A stretch of DNA of 64,000 bases, taken from IMG/VR virus record IMGVR_UViG_3300017917_001342, positions 454,644 through 518,643 of that record; one strand, given 5' to 3'. The DNA is from a virus. The notes under the pieces were generated by a model. The model did not search any database. It saw only the letters and a program-made list of their open reading frames with translations, and was not told the DNA's origin. A program made the position numbers and the translations under genes. Position 1 is the stretch's first letter, and every line of letters starts with the position of its first letter. This document shows, piece after piece, positions 7,474 to 15,625 of this stretch.

Positions 7474-8743
7474 CGATTTCACTAACACCTTCTGCGTGAT
7501 CGTAGTAAGCATACTCGCCGAACGGCGGCTTAACACGAGTCTTAGCACCTTCTGTGATAACCCACAGCGTGTCGCAGTAGTTTTCGGGACCCCAAGTACC
7601 AAACGGATAACCGTCGGTGAACACCACAGCCTTCTTAGGCTCAATGTCGTTCTCCATCCAGTAATTCCAGAACGCCATGAAGTCAGTGCCGCCGCCACCT
7701 TTGCATTCGTAGCTAAGCAGATCATCAGCAGTGTCCTTGGTAAACACCTGATAGTTGTAGGTCTGCGTATCGAAGCAGATGATGCTGATAGTAAAGTCGT
7801 TGTAGCAGCTCATCATACCGTAGACTTCGCTAAGGAAATCCTTGGCCATACGATCGCTGATAGACCCCGACATGTCAATTGCAACTGCAATGTCAATAGT
7901 CTCATCCTTGTCAAGCACAGGAAGGAACACACCTGAATACATGTGCTTACGGTTAGGACGCATCCAAGTAAAGTCATCAGTGATGCAGCTTTGGATGTTT
8001 TGTTGCAGCAGATCGCGCCAGCTGATCTTAGGCTCAACAAGATCGTCAATCAGTCGCTGCATGCTAGCAGGCATCTTACCCGCAGCAGCCTGCGCAGCTT
8101 GCAGAACCTTGTTCTTGAATTCGTCACGGATCTTCTTGAGATCTTCTTCGCTGATCTTAATGGGATTGCCATTGCCATCAACAGGCTGCTTACCACCTTT
8201 ACCGTTCTTGTTGTTACCGTCCTTACCCATTTCAAGGTGAACGTCGAGTGTCATCTGCTTCTTGACCTTGCGCTTTTCAAGATCGTCATACACAGCTTCT
8301 GACGTCCAACCAAGATAGCGTTCGTCGTAAAGACCAACACGCTGGTTAGTTTCGCCGTTTTCATCAACGTCCATTACCTTCTTAGTAGGCATCTTACCGA
8401 TCTTGTCAGTAGTCAGCATACCGTTGATAATGTAGTCGTTGGCCATGTTCCACCAGCTGGGATCACGATGTGTACGACGACCAAAGTGATCAAGTGCAAC
8501 GTGCAGCACTTCGTGACACAGAACGAACACGATCTCATCGACATCCAGTTCTGCGAAAAACTCACGGTTGAAGTAGATGTTACGGCCATCAACCGCAGCA
8601 GTCTTACACCAACCCGAATCAGTTGCATCAACGAGCGGCAGTTGCATAGTCAGCGTACCAAAGAACGGCTGCGAGAACAGCAGTTTAAGCCGTGCCTGGC
8701 TGATCTTCTTCTTAACAGCTTCTTTGTTAACAGTCATTGCCAT
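7460..8743 (-). CDS. VWA-like domain protein with metallopeptidase HExxH motif
   Basis: A 427-residue protein. HEVLHVALDH (77-86) is a HExxH-type zinc motif, and AIDMSGSIS (288-296) is a MIDAS-like DxSxS metal site at the start of a von Willebrand A fold. The order matches the DUF2201 family (putative metallopeptidase plus VWA-like domain). A Lys/Gly-rich linker (about 173-195) joins the halves. The start has AGGAGG eight bases upstream. It lies downstream of a MoxR ATPase gene, the standard partner, which uses VWA proteins as adaptors to remodel or activate targets. The target in the phage is unknown. A sigma70-like promoter lies just upstream. Confidence 0.85.
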   Translation of the reverse strand: MAMTVNKEAVKKKISQARLKLLFSQPFFGTLTMQLPLVDATDSGWCKTAAVDGRNIYFNREFFAELDVDEIVFVLCHEVLHVALDHFGRRTHRDPSWWNMANDYIINGMLTTDKIGKMPTKKVMDVDENGETNQRVGLYDERYLGWTSEAVYDDLEKRKVKKQMTLDVHLEMGKDGNNKNGKGGKQPVDGNGNPIKISEEDLKKIRDEFKNKVLQAAQAAAGKMPASMQRLIDDLVEPKISWRDLLQQNIQSCITDDFTWMRPNRKHMYSGVFLPVLDKDETIDIAVAIDMSGSISDRMAKDFLSEVYGMMSCYNDFTISIICFDTQTYNYQVFTKDTADDLLSYECKGGGGTDFMAFWNYWMENDIEPKKAVVFTDGYPFGTWGPENYCDTLWVITEGAKTRVKPPFGEYAYYDHAEGVSEIGAVS

Positions 8744-8766
8744 GTTTTAGTCCTCCTATACACCGC

Positions 8767-8794
8767 ATAATAGCATAGATTAAACGAGCGTCAA
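8767..8794 (-). promoter_or_regulatory. Putative sigma70-type promoter for the VWA gene
   Basis: On the minus strand TTGACG (8789-8794) and TATTAT (8767-8772) are 16 bases apart. The -35 lies inside the terminator stem of the upstream MoxR gene, so termination and restart share the same bases. Confidence 0.55.
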
Positions 8795-8812
8795 TCACAA
8801 TGACGCTCGTTT
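8782..8812 (-). terminator. Intrinsic terminator after the MoxR gene
   Basis: AAACGAGCGTCA (8782-8793) pairs with TGACGCTCGTTT (8801-8812), a 12-bp stem with a 7-base loop. It is 15 bases after the stop of 8827-10023 on the minus strand and ends in TTT. Confidence 0.75.
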
Positions 8813-8826
8813 TGTTGTCGTTGATC

Positions 8827-10023
8827 TTACATGCTCGGGATAAGATCGGTGTAACGCTTGGTGAACTCAACCCAATTCTTGAGTTTCGGTGCGTTGATCG
8901 GCAGCTTGTAAAGACCGAGCACAGTCTTAGCAGCCATAACAGCCAGTTCGTCCTCAAAGTTGTCCATGATGAACCGGAAGAACCGGTCGGTCATCTCGTG
9001 GAACTCAGTGAACGCCTTGGGGTTGGTCTTCACGTCGCGGCTAGCATCTTGCAGTTCGTAGCACAGCGCAGTGGTCAGCGCATACATGATGTCGATCTGC
9101 TTGCTGTTCAGCTTGGTGACCTTACCGCTAAGAATGTCTTTAGCAGCCGGCAGGTTAGCAGCCTGTTTGCGATAAGTCATAAACTTAACGCCCGGACCTT
9201 CCCCAACGGTACCTTTGATCAAGTCACCCAGCACTTCGGTCGGAAGATCGGTGTCAACCAAGTCACCGTTGTCGTCGGGTTCTTGCAGCAGTTCGCTAGC
9301 AAAGTACCACGAACGCGGAGTTGCAAACGCATAGCTGTCGCCGCTGGGTTTGAACTGGTTCAGGTCGTTCGGTTGGAAGCTGAGGTAGCCAACAATGTCC
9401 TTGTGGACACGATTCAGCACAGCCCATTCTTGCCAATCGTCGAAGCTAACGTCCAGCGTCACGTGAGTGAAGCGGTTAGCCAGCGGCATCGGCATGTTGT
9501 ATGCAACACCCTTGTCCTTAACACGGTTACCAGCAGCAACGATAACCACATCCTTAGGCAGCGTGTAAGTACCAATCTTACGGTTAAGGATGATCTGATA
9601 GGTTGCAGCTTGAACGCTGGGCGGAGCCGCGCTCATTTCGTCGAAGAACACCAGCGCACGGCTGTTGGGATCAGTTGGCAAGTCCGACGGAGTGGACCAG
9701 CGGAAAACCTTGTCAGTCAGCGGCACACCAGATTCATCTTTAACAAGGTTACCGTCCTTGTCGTAGATTTTCACATCTGCCAGATACGGGATACCGCGCA
9801 TGTCAGTGGGTTCCATCAGCGGCAGACGAATGTCGATCAGCGGACGATTTTGTTCGCGAGCAACTTCGGCAACAATGTCCGATTTACCAATGCCCGGAGG
9901 ACCCCAAACGAACAGCGGACGCTTGCGATTCAAGCTATGGCGCATAGCCATCTTAAGGCGGGAGGGAGTGACGCTTGCAGTTTCAAGCATACGATTCTTA
10001 GTAGCAGTGTTAGCGTTAGCCAT
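8827..10023 (-). CDS. MoxR-family AAA+ ATPase
   Basis: A 398-residue protein. GPPGIGKS (41-48) is Walker A and ALVFFDEM (123-130) is Walker B; PMPLANRFTH fits the sensor/arginine-finger region, and EPTDMRGIPY is a typical MoxR segment. MoxR ATPases act as hexameric chaperone-like machines with VWA partner proteins, and the next gene (7460-8743) is such a partner. A TTGACA promoter lies upstream within the end of the small gene before it, and a terminator follows. In a phage it may remodel host complexes or assist assembly; this is not determined by the sequence. Confidence 0.88.
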   Translation of the reverse strand: MANANTATKNRMLETASVTPSRLKMAMRHSLNRKRPLFVWGPPGIGKSDIVAEVAREQNRPLIDIRLPLMEPTDMRGIPYLADVKIYDKDGNLVKDESGVPLTDKVFRWSTPSDLPTDPNSRALVFFDEMSAAPPSVQAATYQIILNRKIGTYTLPKDVVIVAAGNRVKDKGVAYNMPMPLANRFTHVTLDVSFDDWQEWAVLNRVHKDIVGYLSFQPNDLNQFKPSGDSYAFATPRSWYFASELLQEPDDNGDLVDTDLPTEVLGDLIKGTVGEGPGVKFMTYRKQAANLPAAKDILSGKVTKLNSKQIDIMYALTTALCYELQDASRDVKTNPKAFTEFHEMTDRFFRFIMDNFEDELAVMAAKTVLGLYKLPINAPKLKNWVEFTKRYTDLIPSM

Positions 10024-10059
10024 CTTGTGTGTCTCCGTAGTGTTGTTGTCGATGAGTTA

Positions 10060-10087
10060 CATTTAGCACATTATTAGATACTGTCAA
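10060..10087 (-). promoter_or_regulatory. Putative sigma70-type promoter for the MoxR gene
   Basis: A perfect TTGACA (10082-10087, minus strand) with TAAATG 16 bases downstream (10060-10065). The -10 is poor, so the call rests on the -35 and its position 37 bases before the MoxR start. Confidence 0.4.
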
Positions 10088-10271
10088 CCACTTTTTTCTC
10101 TGTGGGTTGCAGTGTTTCTGTGTCAATCCATTGAGCGCAGAATGCTTCGGTGTAATCAGCATTGGGATTAGGACCGATACCAAACCGACGCTTGTAGCTG
10201 GCAACAAACTGTGCCCACAACTGCGGATTGCAGCTATAGCAGGGTTCATTGCAAGGGAATTCGTCAGTCAT
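10074..10271 (-). CDS. Small Cys-containing hypothetical protein
   Basis: A 65-residue protein. The N-terminus has CNEPCYSC (CxxxCxxC, residues 7-14), plausible for metal binding, and another Cys is at 44. The rest is compact and aromatic. No strong Shine-Dalgarno was seen. It ends inside the promoter region of the MoxR gene. A competing frame at 10016-10249 was judged less likely because it lacks this motif and overlaps the MoxR start. Confidence 0.5.
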   Translation of the reverse strand: MTDEFPCNEPCYSCNPQLWAQFVASYKRRFGIGPNPNADYTEAFCAQWIDTETLQPTEKKVVDSI

Positions 10272-10332
10272 GTGCAGTTCGCTTTCTTAGTTAACAATTG
10301 AACTATACAGCTATTGCACCTAACAAAGCAAG

Positions 10333-10731
10333 CTAGTTTTTAAAGCCTATGTACTGTTGTGCGCTACCGTTGCACATTTGCAACTCGAAATGTATGGTAT
10401 GGTCAAACACTATAATAGTAGCGTCTTTATAACCCCATGGACCTTTCACAGCATTGTCCATGTTTAACAATACTTTACCTGTCATGATACGATTATCTTC
10501 ATGTGTGCTAGTGTAATGGTTATACATGCTAGTAAAGAGGTTTACACCGCGTCGTGACAGTCGCCATCCTTGGTTAACAAACAACTGCTGTCTCAACAGT
10601 ATGTGTTGTTTGTATGTGGGATCTTGTTCTTCTGTAAAGACCAATTCAGGCTGCGGCGACCGCAGCCCGTATTGTTTGATCCATGTCATTGGATCACTGC
10701 ATGGTATCCAATCTGTTAGATTATTTTTCAT
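10333..10731 (-). CDS. Hypothetical protein
   Basis: A 132-residue protein, unrecognised. It is rich in aromatic residues and ends in a beta-like stretch (ATIIVFDHTIHFELQMC). Its start overlaps the end of 10721-11011 by 11 bases, suggesting coupled translation. It may be a phage-specific small enzyme or regulator; nothing more can be said. Confidence 0.6.
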   Translation of the reverse strand: MKNNLTDWIPCSDPMTWIKQYGLRSPQPELVFTEEQDPTYKQHILLRQQLFVNQGWRLSRRGVNLFTSMYNHYTSTHEDNRIMTGKVLLNMDNAVKGPWGYKDATIIVFDHTIHFELQMCNGSAQQYIGFKN

Positions 10732-11011
10732 CTATCTGCTGACCGCTAGTTAACAGTACAACAGTGAATTTGTCAGTCTTAAACAGGCTGTTTAACTTTG
10801 TGCAAAGATTAAACGCATGTCCCGGATTACTAAAACTGACTTTGCGATATTTTGGACCTGGGTAACTGATCAAACTGTTTAGAGTGCGAAGATTGATCGG
10901 TTTATTCTCATAAAAAACTGCGTATATACCAGTGGCTTCTAATATTTCTTCAGCTTTGTAAGTCTTTGGATCTGTGTAAGAAAGTAACACATTTGGCTTT
11001 GGTCTTGACAA
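10721..11011 (-). CDS. Hypothetical protein with TTG start
   Basis: A 96-residue protein. TTG at 11011 is supported by AGGAG eight bases upstream. The protein is basic with beta-like segments (KFTVVLLTSGQ near the end). Its start codon and ribosome site lie in a hairpin that contains a late-type promoter, so expression is probably late and structure-controlled. The function is unknown. Confidence 0.6.
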   Translation of the reverse strand: MSRPKPNVLLSYTDPKTYKAEEILEATGIYAVFYENKPINLRTLNSLISYPGPKYRKVSFSNPGHAFNLCTKLNSLFKTDKFTVVLLTSGQQIDEK

Positions 11012-11043
11012 TATCGTAACTCCTAGACAGCACGATATTTATC
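11010..11043 (-). promoter_or_regulatory. Late-type promoter within start-blocking hairpin
   Basis: On the minus strand GATAAATA (11036-11043) overlaps the left arm AATATCGT (11032-11039). It pairs perfectly over 8 bp with ACGATATT (11010-11017), which touches the TTG start at 11011. AGGAG is in the 14-base loop. A transcript begun at the promoter would start at or after the left arm and escape the fold. Confidence 0.6.
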
Positions 11044-11054
11044 AATTACAGGGT

Positions 11055-11276
11055 TTAAAACCCTCCGCCATCCTGTTGAACTTCTGCACTGGCAATCTGT
11101 GATTGCAACTCAATTATCTGATTGGCCATGTCCAATTCTTTACTTAACAAGATTCCCAGTGCAATGCCCAACTGTTCTGCTTCTTGTATGGTAACACGTA
11201 TTTCTTTACTGTTTGCAGATTTTGCAACACGTACCTTGTCGAGAAAACTGCGTATTTGTAATGTGTCGTTATTCAT
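11055..11276 (-). CDS. Small helical hypothetical protein
   Basis: A 73-residue protein. Two amphipathic helices with Leu/Ile spacing (residues 28-62) suggest a coiled coil or oligomerisation element, followed by a Gly-rich end. The stop of the upstream gene overlaps its start by four bases. The function is unknown. Confidence 0.6.
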   Translation of the reverse strand: MNNDTLQIRSFLDKVRVAKSANSKEIRVTIQEAEQLGIALGILLSKELDMANQIIELQSQIASAEVQQDGGGF

Positions 11277-11752
11277 AGTTTACTGACTCTCTTTTTCTGC
11301 GACATAGCATTCTGCATTTCTAGTTTACTGCGGAATGGTCCAATGTATGTGTTGTTTAATACAGTTTGTATTCTCGGACAGTAGCTAGGTGTCCATCCAT
11401 GATCAAACTCAATAGCAAAATAACCAGCAGCATATCTAGCTTTGCTTTTAGTTGCTTTGGTATAGGTAACAATTTCATCTTCTACAATGTCAAATGCTAC
11501 ACGATGTTTGATAGGATAGCCGTTTACCTCACCTATTTCATCACCATCTTCATTGTCAGCATCGCGAGATTCGATAGTTAGTGTGCCACCTAGATAAGAA
11601 CCTAGTTCGTCAGCACTTTCAAACAGTTTGCGTTCAACATTGCCGATGACTTTTAAGCCGTCTGCTGTTGCAACAACCAATGCAGACATAGTACCGTCTT
11701 TTGACAATATCCAACTGTTTTCAGATACGTCTTTTAATTGCCAATGTATCAT
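11273..11752 (-). CDS. Hypothetical protein
   Basis: A 159-residue protein, unrecognised. The N-terminal half is beta-rich (WILSKDGTMSALVVATADG), the centre acidic (SRDADNEDGDEIGE), and the C-terminus basic. It overlaps its neighbours on both sides by four bases (ATGA type), placing it in one operon with the exonuclease gene upstream. Confidence 0.65.
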   Translation of the reverse strand: MIHWQLKDVSENSWILSKDGTMSALVVATADGLKVIGNVERKLFESADELGSYLGGTLTIESRDADNEDGDEIGEVNGYPIKHRVAFDIVEDEIVTYTKATKSKARYAAGYFAIEFDHGWTPSYCPRIQTVLNNTYIGPFRSKLEMQNAMSQKKRVSKL

Positions 11753-12738
11753 TGAGACTCCATTTTAAGATTGCCTTCGTATAGCGAACTCAGTGTAGAC
11801 GAAAATTCACCTACTTGCTTTTCAATTCTTACCAACCCGTGTACATTACAGAAACGCATGAGATTGATACCGATTTGCTTACGAGGTTCTTTATTTGTAC
11901 TCTCAATAATAACTCTGTCAAACTTTTCAATTAGGTCAATTGGCTGTTGAGTTAGATCAATCAGTTGACGGTTGCGTTCGTAATCATCGCGAACTCGATG
12001 TTCAACATTTTCATGATCTAGCCATTTGCTAAGCATGAGATTATTCCACACATAGCCTTTGGTATGTCGGTCTTGAAATGCTGCTTCTAGTTTAGTTTTG
12101 CGAACACCTGGGAATGCACTCATCACATTGTCACTGTCGTCACCGCGCATGCACTTTTCAAACAGCAACCATTCTGGATTAGGTACTGCAAGATCTGCGC
12201 CCTGTTTGTTTTTAGCAATCTTCCCATCTTTATCGAAGATACCTTCGTGTGTGTATAGTAGACCTGCAATGCCGTTATAGATGACAACATTTTTAGCAAT
12301 CAACTGCTGGAAGTCGCTGTCGCTGCTGATAACAACATGCTGATCATCTGGATGCAATGCAATCCATCTTGCAATCATATCGTCTGCTTCTGCATTGGGA
12401 TGTCGTAGCACAGTACAATTAGTTTGATCAGTAACAAACTTTATAAATTCGTCCATGCTTTCAAAGAATACTTTGTCTTCTTCGACTTCACGTTCTGATC
12501 GCTTTGCTGCGGCAACTTTTCTGTTGGCCTTGTATGGCGGATAAAAGTCTTTACGCCAACTGCGACCTTCAAGGCAAAACACTGTATGTGTGCCATTGAA
12601 CTCGTTCCACACTTTTTTAACACTGTTGAAAATAATGTGAAGCGCCATACCAATTTGTTGGTCGATATCGGGTGCTCGAATACCGTGACGAACACGCATA
12701 AACAGATTTTGTGTATCGATTACAATGTAAGTTGCCAT
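11749..12738 (-). CDS. T4 RNase H-like 5'-3' exonuclease (FEN family)
   Basis: A 329-residue protein. Acidic metal-binding motifs occur in the family order: VIDTQN (6-11), AEADD (116-120), SSDSDF (138-143) and RGDDSDN (198-204). These are the PIN/FEN active-site carboxylates that bind two Mg ions. In T4 the homologous protein removes lagging-strand RNA primers and 5' flaps. The length fits T4 RNase H (about 305). AGGA lies nine bases before the ATG, with a sigma70-like promoter upstream, consistent with early or middle expression in replication. Confidence 0.85.
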   Translation of the reverse strand: MATYIVIDTQNLFMRVRHGIRAPDIDQQIGMALHIIFNSVKKVWNEFNGTHTVFCLEGRSWRKDFYPPYKANRKVAAAKRSEREVEEDKVFFESMDEFIKFVTDQTNCTVLRHPNAEADDMIARWIALHPDDQHVVISSDSDFQQLIAKNVVIYNGIAGLLYTHEGIFDKDGKIAKNKQGADLAVPNPEWLLFEKCMRGDDSDNVMSAFPGVRKTKLEAAFQDRHTKGYVWNNLMLSKWLDHENVEHRVRDDYERNRQLIDLTQQPIDLIEKFDRVIIESTNKEPRKQIGINLMRFCNVHGLVRIEKQVGEFSSTLSSLYEGNLKMESQ

Positions 12739-12765
12739 GTTATAGAATCCTGATTGCTAACGTAT

Positions 12766-12794
12766 ACTGTAGCACATTAACAATAGATGTGCAA
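12766..12794 (-). promoter_or_regulatory. Putative sigma70-type promoter for the exonuclease gene
   Basis: On the minus strand TTGCAC (12789-12794) and TACAGT (12766-12771) are 17 bases apart, with the start codon 28 bases beyond the -10. A short inverted repeat GCACAT/ATGTGC (12772-12777 and 12787-12792) occupies the spacer and may end the upstream transcript. Confidence 0.45.
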
Positions 12795-12799
12795 CTGTT

Positions 12800-13390
12800 T
12801 TAATTGTCGGTTTTATACCAAAACCAGCATTCGTTAGGTGCTTGCTTTAAAAGGGAAAGATCCCAACCTTTGCTTTTGTACCAACTTGAAACTGCAAAAT
12901 TCACACTGAACAAATTGCTGTCATGCCCTGCAATAATGCCGCCAGTTCGTACCTTTGGATACCAACTGTCAAGGTCGGACAACACCTGCTTCATGCTGTG
13001 TCCACCATCTATAAACACAAAGTCGTATACATCGTCATCTAACATACTAGCAGCAGTTTGACTATCTTCTTTTATCAACTTAAAGCGATCGCCCATCAAC
13101 GGTATGTTTTTCAACAACACACGGTAGTTCAACTCTTGTTCAAGTTTGGTAATTGGTCTATCCCAATCAATGTATGGTTGGTAATGGTCAACACCTATCA
13201 GAGAACTGATATTCGGACATTCCTGCAACATATACCAACTGTTTATACCTCGATTGACACCTATTTCTATGCCAATTGCTGGATAAGGTAATTTCTTAAG
13301 TTCTTTCACAATGCCACGAGCAGCCTGCTGTTTGTATATCGCAGGCCAATCGGCACTTTCTAATAATGAGTTAATAGATTTGTCGTTCAC
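12800..13390 (-). CDS. Class I SAM-dependent methyltransferase-like protein (Methyltransf_24 type)
   Basis: A 196-residue protein starting at GTG (13390). IGIEIGVNRGINSW (near 37-50) is the SAM-binding motif I. YDFVFIDGGHSMKQVLSDLD (near 119-138) and GGIIAGHD (near 150-157) match the small-molecule or sugar methyltransferase pattern. It resembles its neighbour at 13398-13934 in the IDGGH/IDGDH and GGHD segments, so the two are paralogues. The start lies right after a TATAAATA-like motif, leaving little room for a leader. The substrate is unknown; base-modification or glycan methylation are both open. Confidence 0.75.
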   Translation of the reverse strand: MNDKSINSLLESADWPAIYKQQAARGIVKELKKLPYPAIGIEIGVNRGINSWYMLQECPNISSLIGVDHYQPYIDWDRPITKLEQELNYRVLLKNIPLMGDRFKLIKEDSQTAASMLDDDVYDFVFIDGGHSMKQVLSDLDSWYPKVRTGGIIAGHDSNLFSVNFAVSSWYKSKGWDLSLLKQAPNECWFWYKTDN

Positions 13391-13394
13391 ATAG

Positions 13395-13402
13395 TATTTA
13401 TA
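13395..13402 (-). promoter_or_regulatory. Putative T4-type late promoter overlapping a stop codon
   Basis: TATAAATA on the minus strand overlaps the stop of 13398-13934 and ends four bases before the GTG at 13390. A transcript from it would be nearly leaderless, so either translation is coupled from upstream or the motif is not used. Confidence 0.35.
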
Positions 13403-13934
13403 TTGGTTTTTGCCATAACCAACTGGTAACTATGCCATAACCTTGATTTGGTACAGACGGATCAACTTCCCTATGATCGGGTATCAATTCACAACAGGCC
13501 TGTTTGACGCCTTCATGTTGCGGATGATTGTAGTCATGTCCGCCCATCCATCCTCCGGGTTTTACTTTTGGCAACCACGCAGTGATGTCTTGTACAACAG
13601 CTTCGTACGAATGATCACCATCTATCCATACAAAGTCTAAACTGTGATCTTCGTATTCAGTTGCAGCTTCTGTGCTAGGAATCTGTTTGTGAGTATAGCG
13701 TCCACAGACTTGAATCAAATTGTTGTTAAATTCAGTTTGATAGCCTACGTCAACACAGTCTAACTTGATGTTCTTGCCGCTATTAATAATCTCTACAAGC
13801 ATGTATGCTGCACTTCTGCCCATGTAAGAACCGACCTCTACAAAATGTGCAGAGTCTGATACCTGTGCAATCATATCGTCGTAGATACCGGGATAGTCAA
13901 ACCATCCTTCGATTTTGTTATAAAAGTGTTCCAT
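13398..13934 (-). CDS. Class I SAM-dependent methyltransferase-like protein
   Basis: A 178-residue protein. FVEVGSYMGRSAAYM (near 31-45) is the SAM-binding loop. LDFVWIDGDHSYEAVVQDI (near 99-117) and PGGWMGGHDYNHP (near 126-138) match the Methyltransf_24 family, often seen with sugar or small-molecule modification genes. It is paralogous to the gene directly downstream. The start codon lies in the arm of a perfect 8-bp hairpin together with a late-type promoter. Confidence 0.78.
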   Translation of the reverse strand: MEHFYNKIEGWFDYPGIYDDMIAQVSDSAHFVEVGSYMGRSAAYMLVEIINSGKNIKLDCVDVGYQTEFNNNLIQVCGRYTHKQIPSTEAATEYEDHSLDFVWIDGDHSYEAVVQDITAWLPKVKPGGWMGGHDYNHPQHEGVKQACCELIPDHREVDPSVPNQGYGIVTSWLWQKPI

Positions 13935-13963
13935 TAACCTATCCTGTTAATGGTGTATTTAAC
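13931..13963 (-). promoter_or_regulatory. Late-type promoter with hairpin that contains the start codon
   Basis: On the minus strand GTTAAATA (13956-13963) is followed by CCATTAAC (13946-13953), loop AGGATAG, then GTTAATGG (13931-13938), a perfect 8-bp stem. The ATG (13934) is in the distal arm and the ribosome site in the loop. Late initiation would fall near 13949, inside the first arm. Confidence 0.6.
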
Positions 13964-14552
13964 TGTGTTCTATCTTGCCATCGTCGCGACGTATTTTTCT
14001 CACTGTGGTGACAAAATCAGTATCAACAGGTTCCATTTCACTGAGAATACTGTTGCATACATCGTTCAACCAACGAGAAATAATGTCATCTTCGGCACCA
14101 GTGTAGCCATTACTTTGTAGATATTCTACAAACGCAGGATTGTAATCTAACTCAAAAAATGTCTTGCTTGGATCAGTGGGATCCCAACTGATTTTTGGCA
14201 TTGCCATATAGGGTTCGTTTAACAGATCAGCACGTTTACGATCATACTCTTGTTGTGCAATGCGACTATGCTTGAGATCAAGATCTAGCTTTGCAAGTTC
14301 TGTGGCATTTGGATTATCTGCATTATCAAGTTCTAACAGTTTCAATTCTGCTAGATATTGATCAATACGACCGTATTGCAGATCAATTTTAATCACTGAC
14401 CTTGTAAATTCTCTACTGTCTTCACCGTGCTCAATCTTTGCAAGTTCCACAGCAAGATCGTAGCCACTGAGATTGTATTCTGCTTCGGCAATCAATCTTG
14501 ATTTGCCTTTTAAGCCCCAACTTGCAGGCAAATATTTAAACGGTATTTTCAT
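13959..14552 (-). CDS. Hypothetical protein in the queE operon
   Basis: A 197-residue protein, mostly helical and charged with a central Leu-rich stretch (LAELKLLELDNADN) that could form a coiled coil. AAGGA lies about eight bases before the ATG, and the gene starts 12 bases after queE. No family was recognised. Its location directly after queE makes it a candidate accessory to base modification, but nothing in the sequence proves this. Confidence 0.65.
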   Translation of the reverse strand: MKIPFKYLPASWGLKGKSRLIAEAEYNLSGYDLAVELAKIEHGEDSREFTRSVIKIDLQYGRIDQYLAELKLLELDNADNPNATELAKLDLDLKHSRIAQQEYDRKRADLLNEPYMAMPKISWDPTDPSKTFFELDYNPAFVEYLQSNGYTGAEDDIISRWLNDVCNSILSEMEPVDTDFVTTVRKIRRDDGKIEHS

Positions 14553-14563
14553 TATGAGTATCC

Positions 14564-15436
14564 TTATGCCAGACTAGCATACAAGTGTATTTGCAAGTTT
14601 AGAGTAAATCCATACTTGACACAATATTCTGCTGCATATTCATGGTTGCGTTGATTAGATTCTGCGTTAAGCAGGCCCGGGGTCCAGAATGAAACTACTT
14701 CGTCAATAGTGCTGCGCTCTTGCATAGTTGTCTGGTTAGAAGTTAGTCGCAGTTTCTTTGATGCAAGTGGTACTTCGTTATAGACATTCATTGGACTTAC
14801 ATAGATTTCTTTGCCTGTCTTGTTGCGCCACTCATGCGCCCAATCCGGTACCTCTGCATATGGAGAACCTTCTGTAGCTTCCATAACAAATTTCAAACAG
14901 TCTGCACGTTCGAGTATTTCTGGACGCGGTTTCAAATACCGCACTGCAATCTTATTCTTTTCTAAACATTTTGGTGAACATACTAACACAGTGGACGCTG
15001 GTATAGCTGTATTCTGTGTACCGTTTGATTCAATCTGAGTTTTAGTAAAAATTCTGTCCATGTATTCTAAAAACGGACCAATGTTGTCTTGCAGCATTGG
15101 TTCCCCACCTGTCATAACAAGCACCATTTTTTTACGAGCAACGTCGCTATGATGTGTCCATGCAGGCCTATCTAGTTTTTTATCTGTGTAGAATTGCTCG
15201 ATTGTCTGTTCTACACGTTCTGCGATCTGATCAAATGTTAGCCAATCACCGTCGTCGAAGAATGTATCACAGAATTGACAATCTAAGTTACATTTTGCAA
15301 GACGAATAAAGAACGCAGGTTCTCCACGAAAGGGTCCTTCACCTTGCAGTGTCATAAACATACTAGTTACAAACAGTTGATCTTTGCTTGCGTCTTTAAA
15401 GTATTTTTTACCAATGATTTCGTTTGTACCAAACAT
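14564..15436 (-). CDS. queE: 7-carboxy-7-deazaguanine synthase (radical SAM)
   Basis: A 290-residue protein. QueE converts 6-carboxytetrahydropterin to 7-carboxy-7-deazaguanine (CDG) by radical ring contraction. FMTLQGEGPFRGEPAFFIRL (27-46) is the family signature; C49, C53 and C56 form CxxxCxxC; MTGGEPMLQ (108-116) binds SAM; IESNGT, LVCSPKC and LKFV follow; and NLQIHLYA is the typical C-terminal end. It is longer than bacterial QueE by an insert near residues 60-100. It belongs with folE, queD and dpdA to the DNA-modification set of this phage. Confidence 0.94.
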   Translation of the reverse strand: MFGTNEIIGKKYFKDASKDQLFVTSMFMTLQGEGPFRGEPAFFIRLAKCNLDCQFCDTFFDDGDWLTFDQIAERVEQTIEQFYTDKKLDRPAWTHHSDVARKKMVLVMTGGEPMLQDNIGPFLEYMDRIFTKTQIESNGTQNTAIPASTVLVCSPKCLEKNKIAVRYLKPRPEILERADCLKFVMEATEGSPYAEVPDWAHEWRNKTGKEIYVSPMNVYNEVPLASKKLRLTSNQTTMQERSTIDEVVSFWTPGLLNAESNQRNHEYAAEYCVKYGFTLNLQIHLYASLA

Positions 15437-15439
15437 GTT

Positions 15440-15625
15440 TTAACCTTTGTTATCTATTGTATGATTATGTGCTACATCGTCTGATATATCAAGTGTATCT
15501 ATAGAATCCCATCCAACTTGGTCCATTGAGTCTAAAGATACAACTAATTCTACCAGATCATTACCGTCTTTGACCTGTATTACCCAACGTCCGTCTTCAA
15601 GTTTATGTGGATATGTTTTCATCAT
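15440..15625 (-). CDS. Small acidic hypothetical protein
   Basis: A 61-residue acidic protein (KLEDGRWVIQVKDGNDLVEL pattern, beta-like first half). It sits 3 bases upstream of queE and overlaps 15603-15836, within the folE-queE operon. No family was recognised. Confidence 0.55.
   Translation of the reverse strand: MMKTYPHKLEDGRWVIQVKDGNDLVELVVSLDSMDQVGWDSIDTLDISDDVAHNHTIDNKG

Noticed and set aside
8800-10077. 425-codon open frame on the plus strand opposite the MoxR gene
   Set aside because: It is antisense to a gene with clear Walker motifs, has no recognisable domain and no ribosome site; it is open because of codon bias on the true strand.
10016-10249. 77-codon minus-strand frame overlapping the MoxR start
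   Set aside because: It conflicts with 10074-10271, which has a Cys motif and ends before the MoxR gene; no ribosome site was seen.
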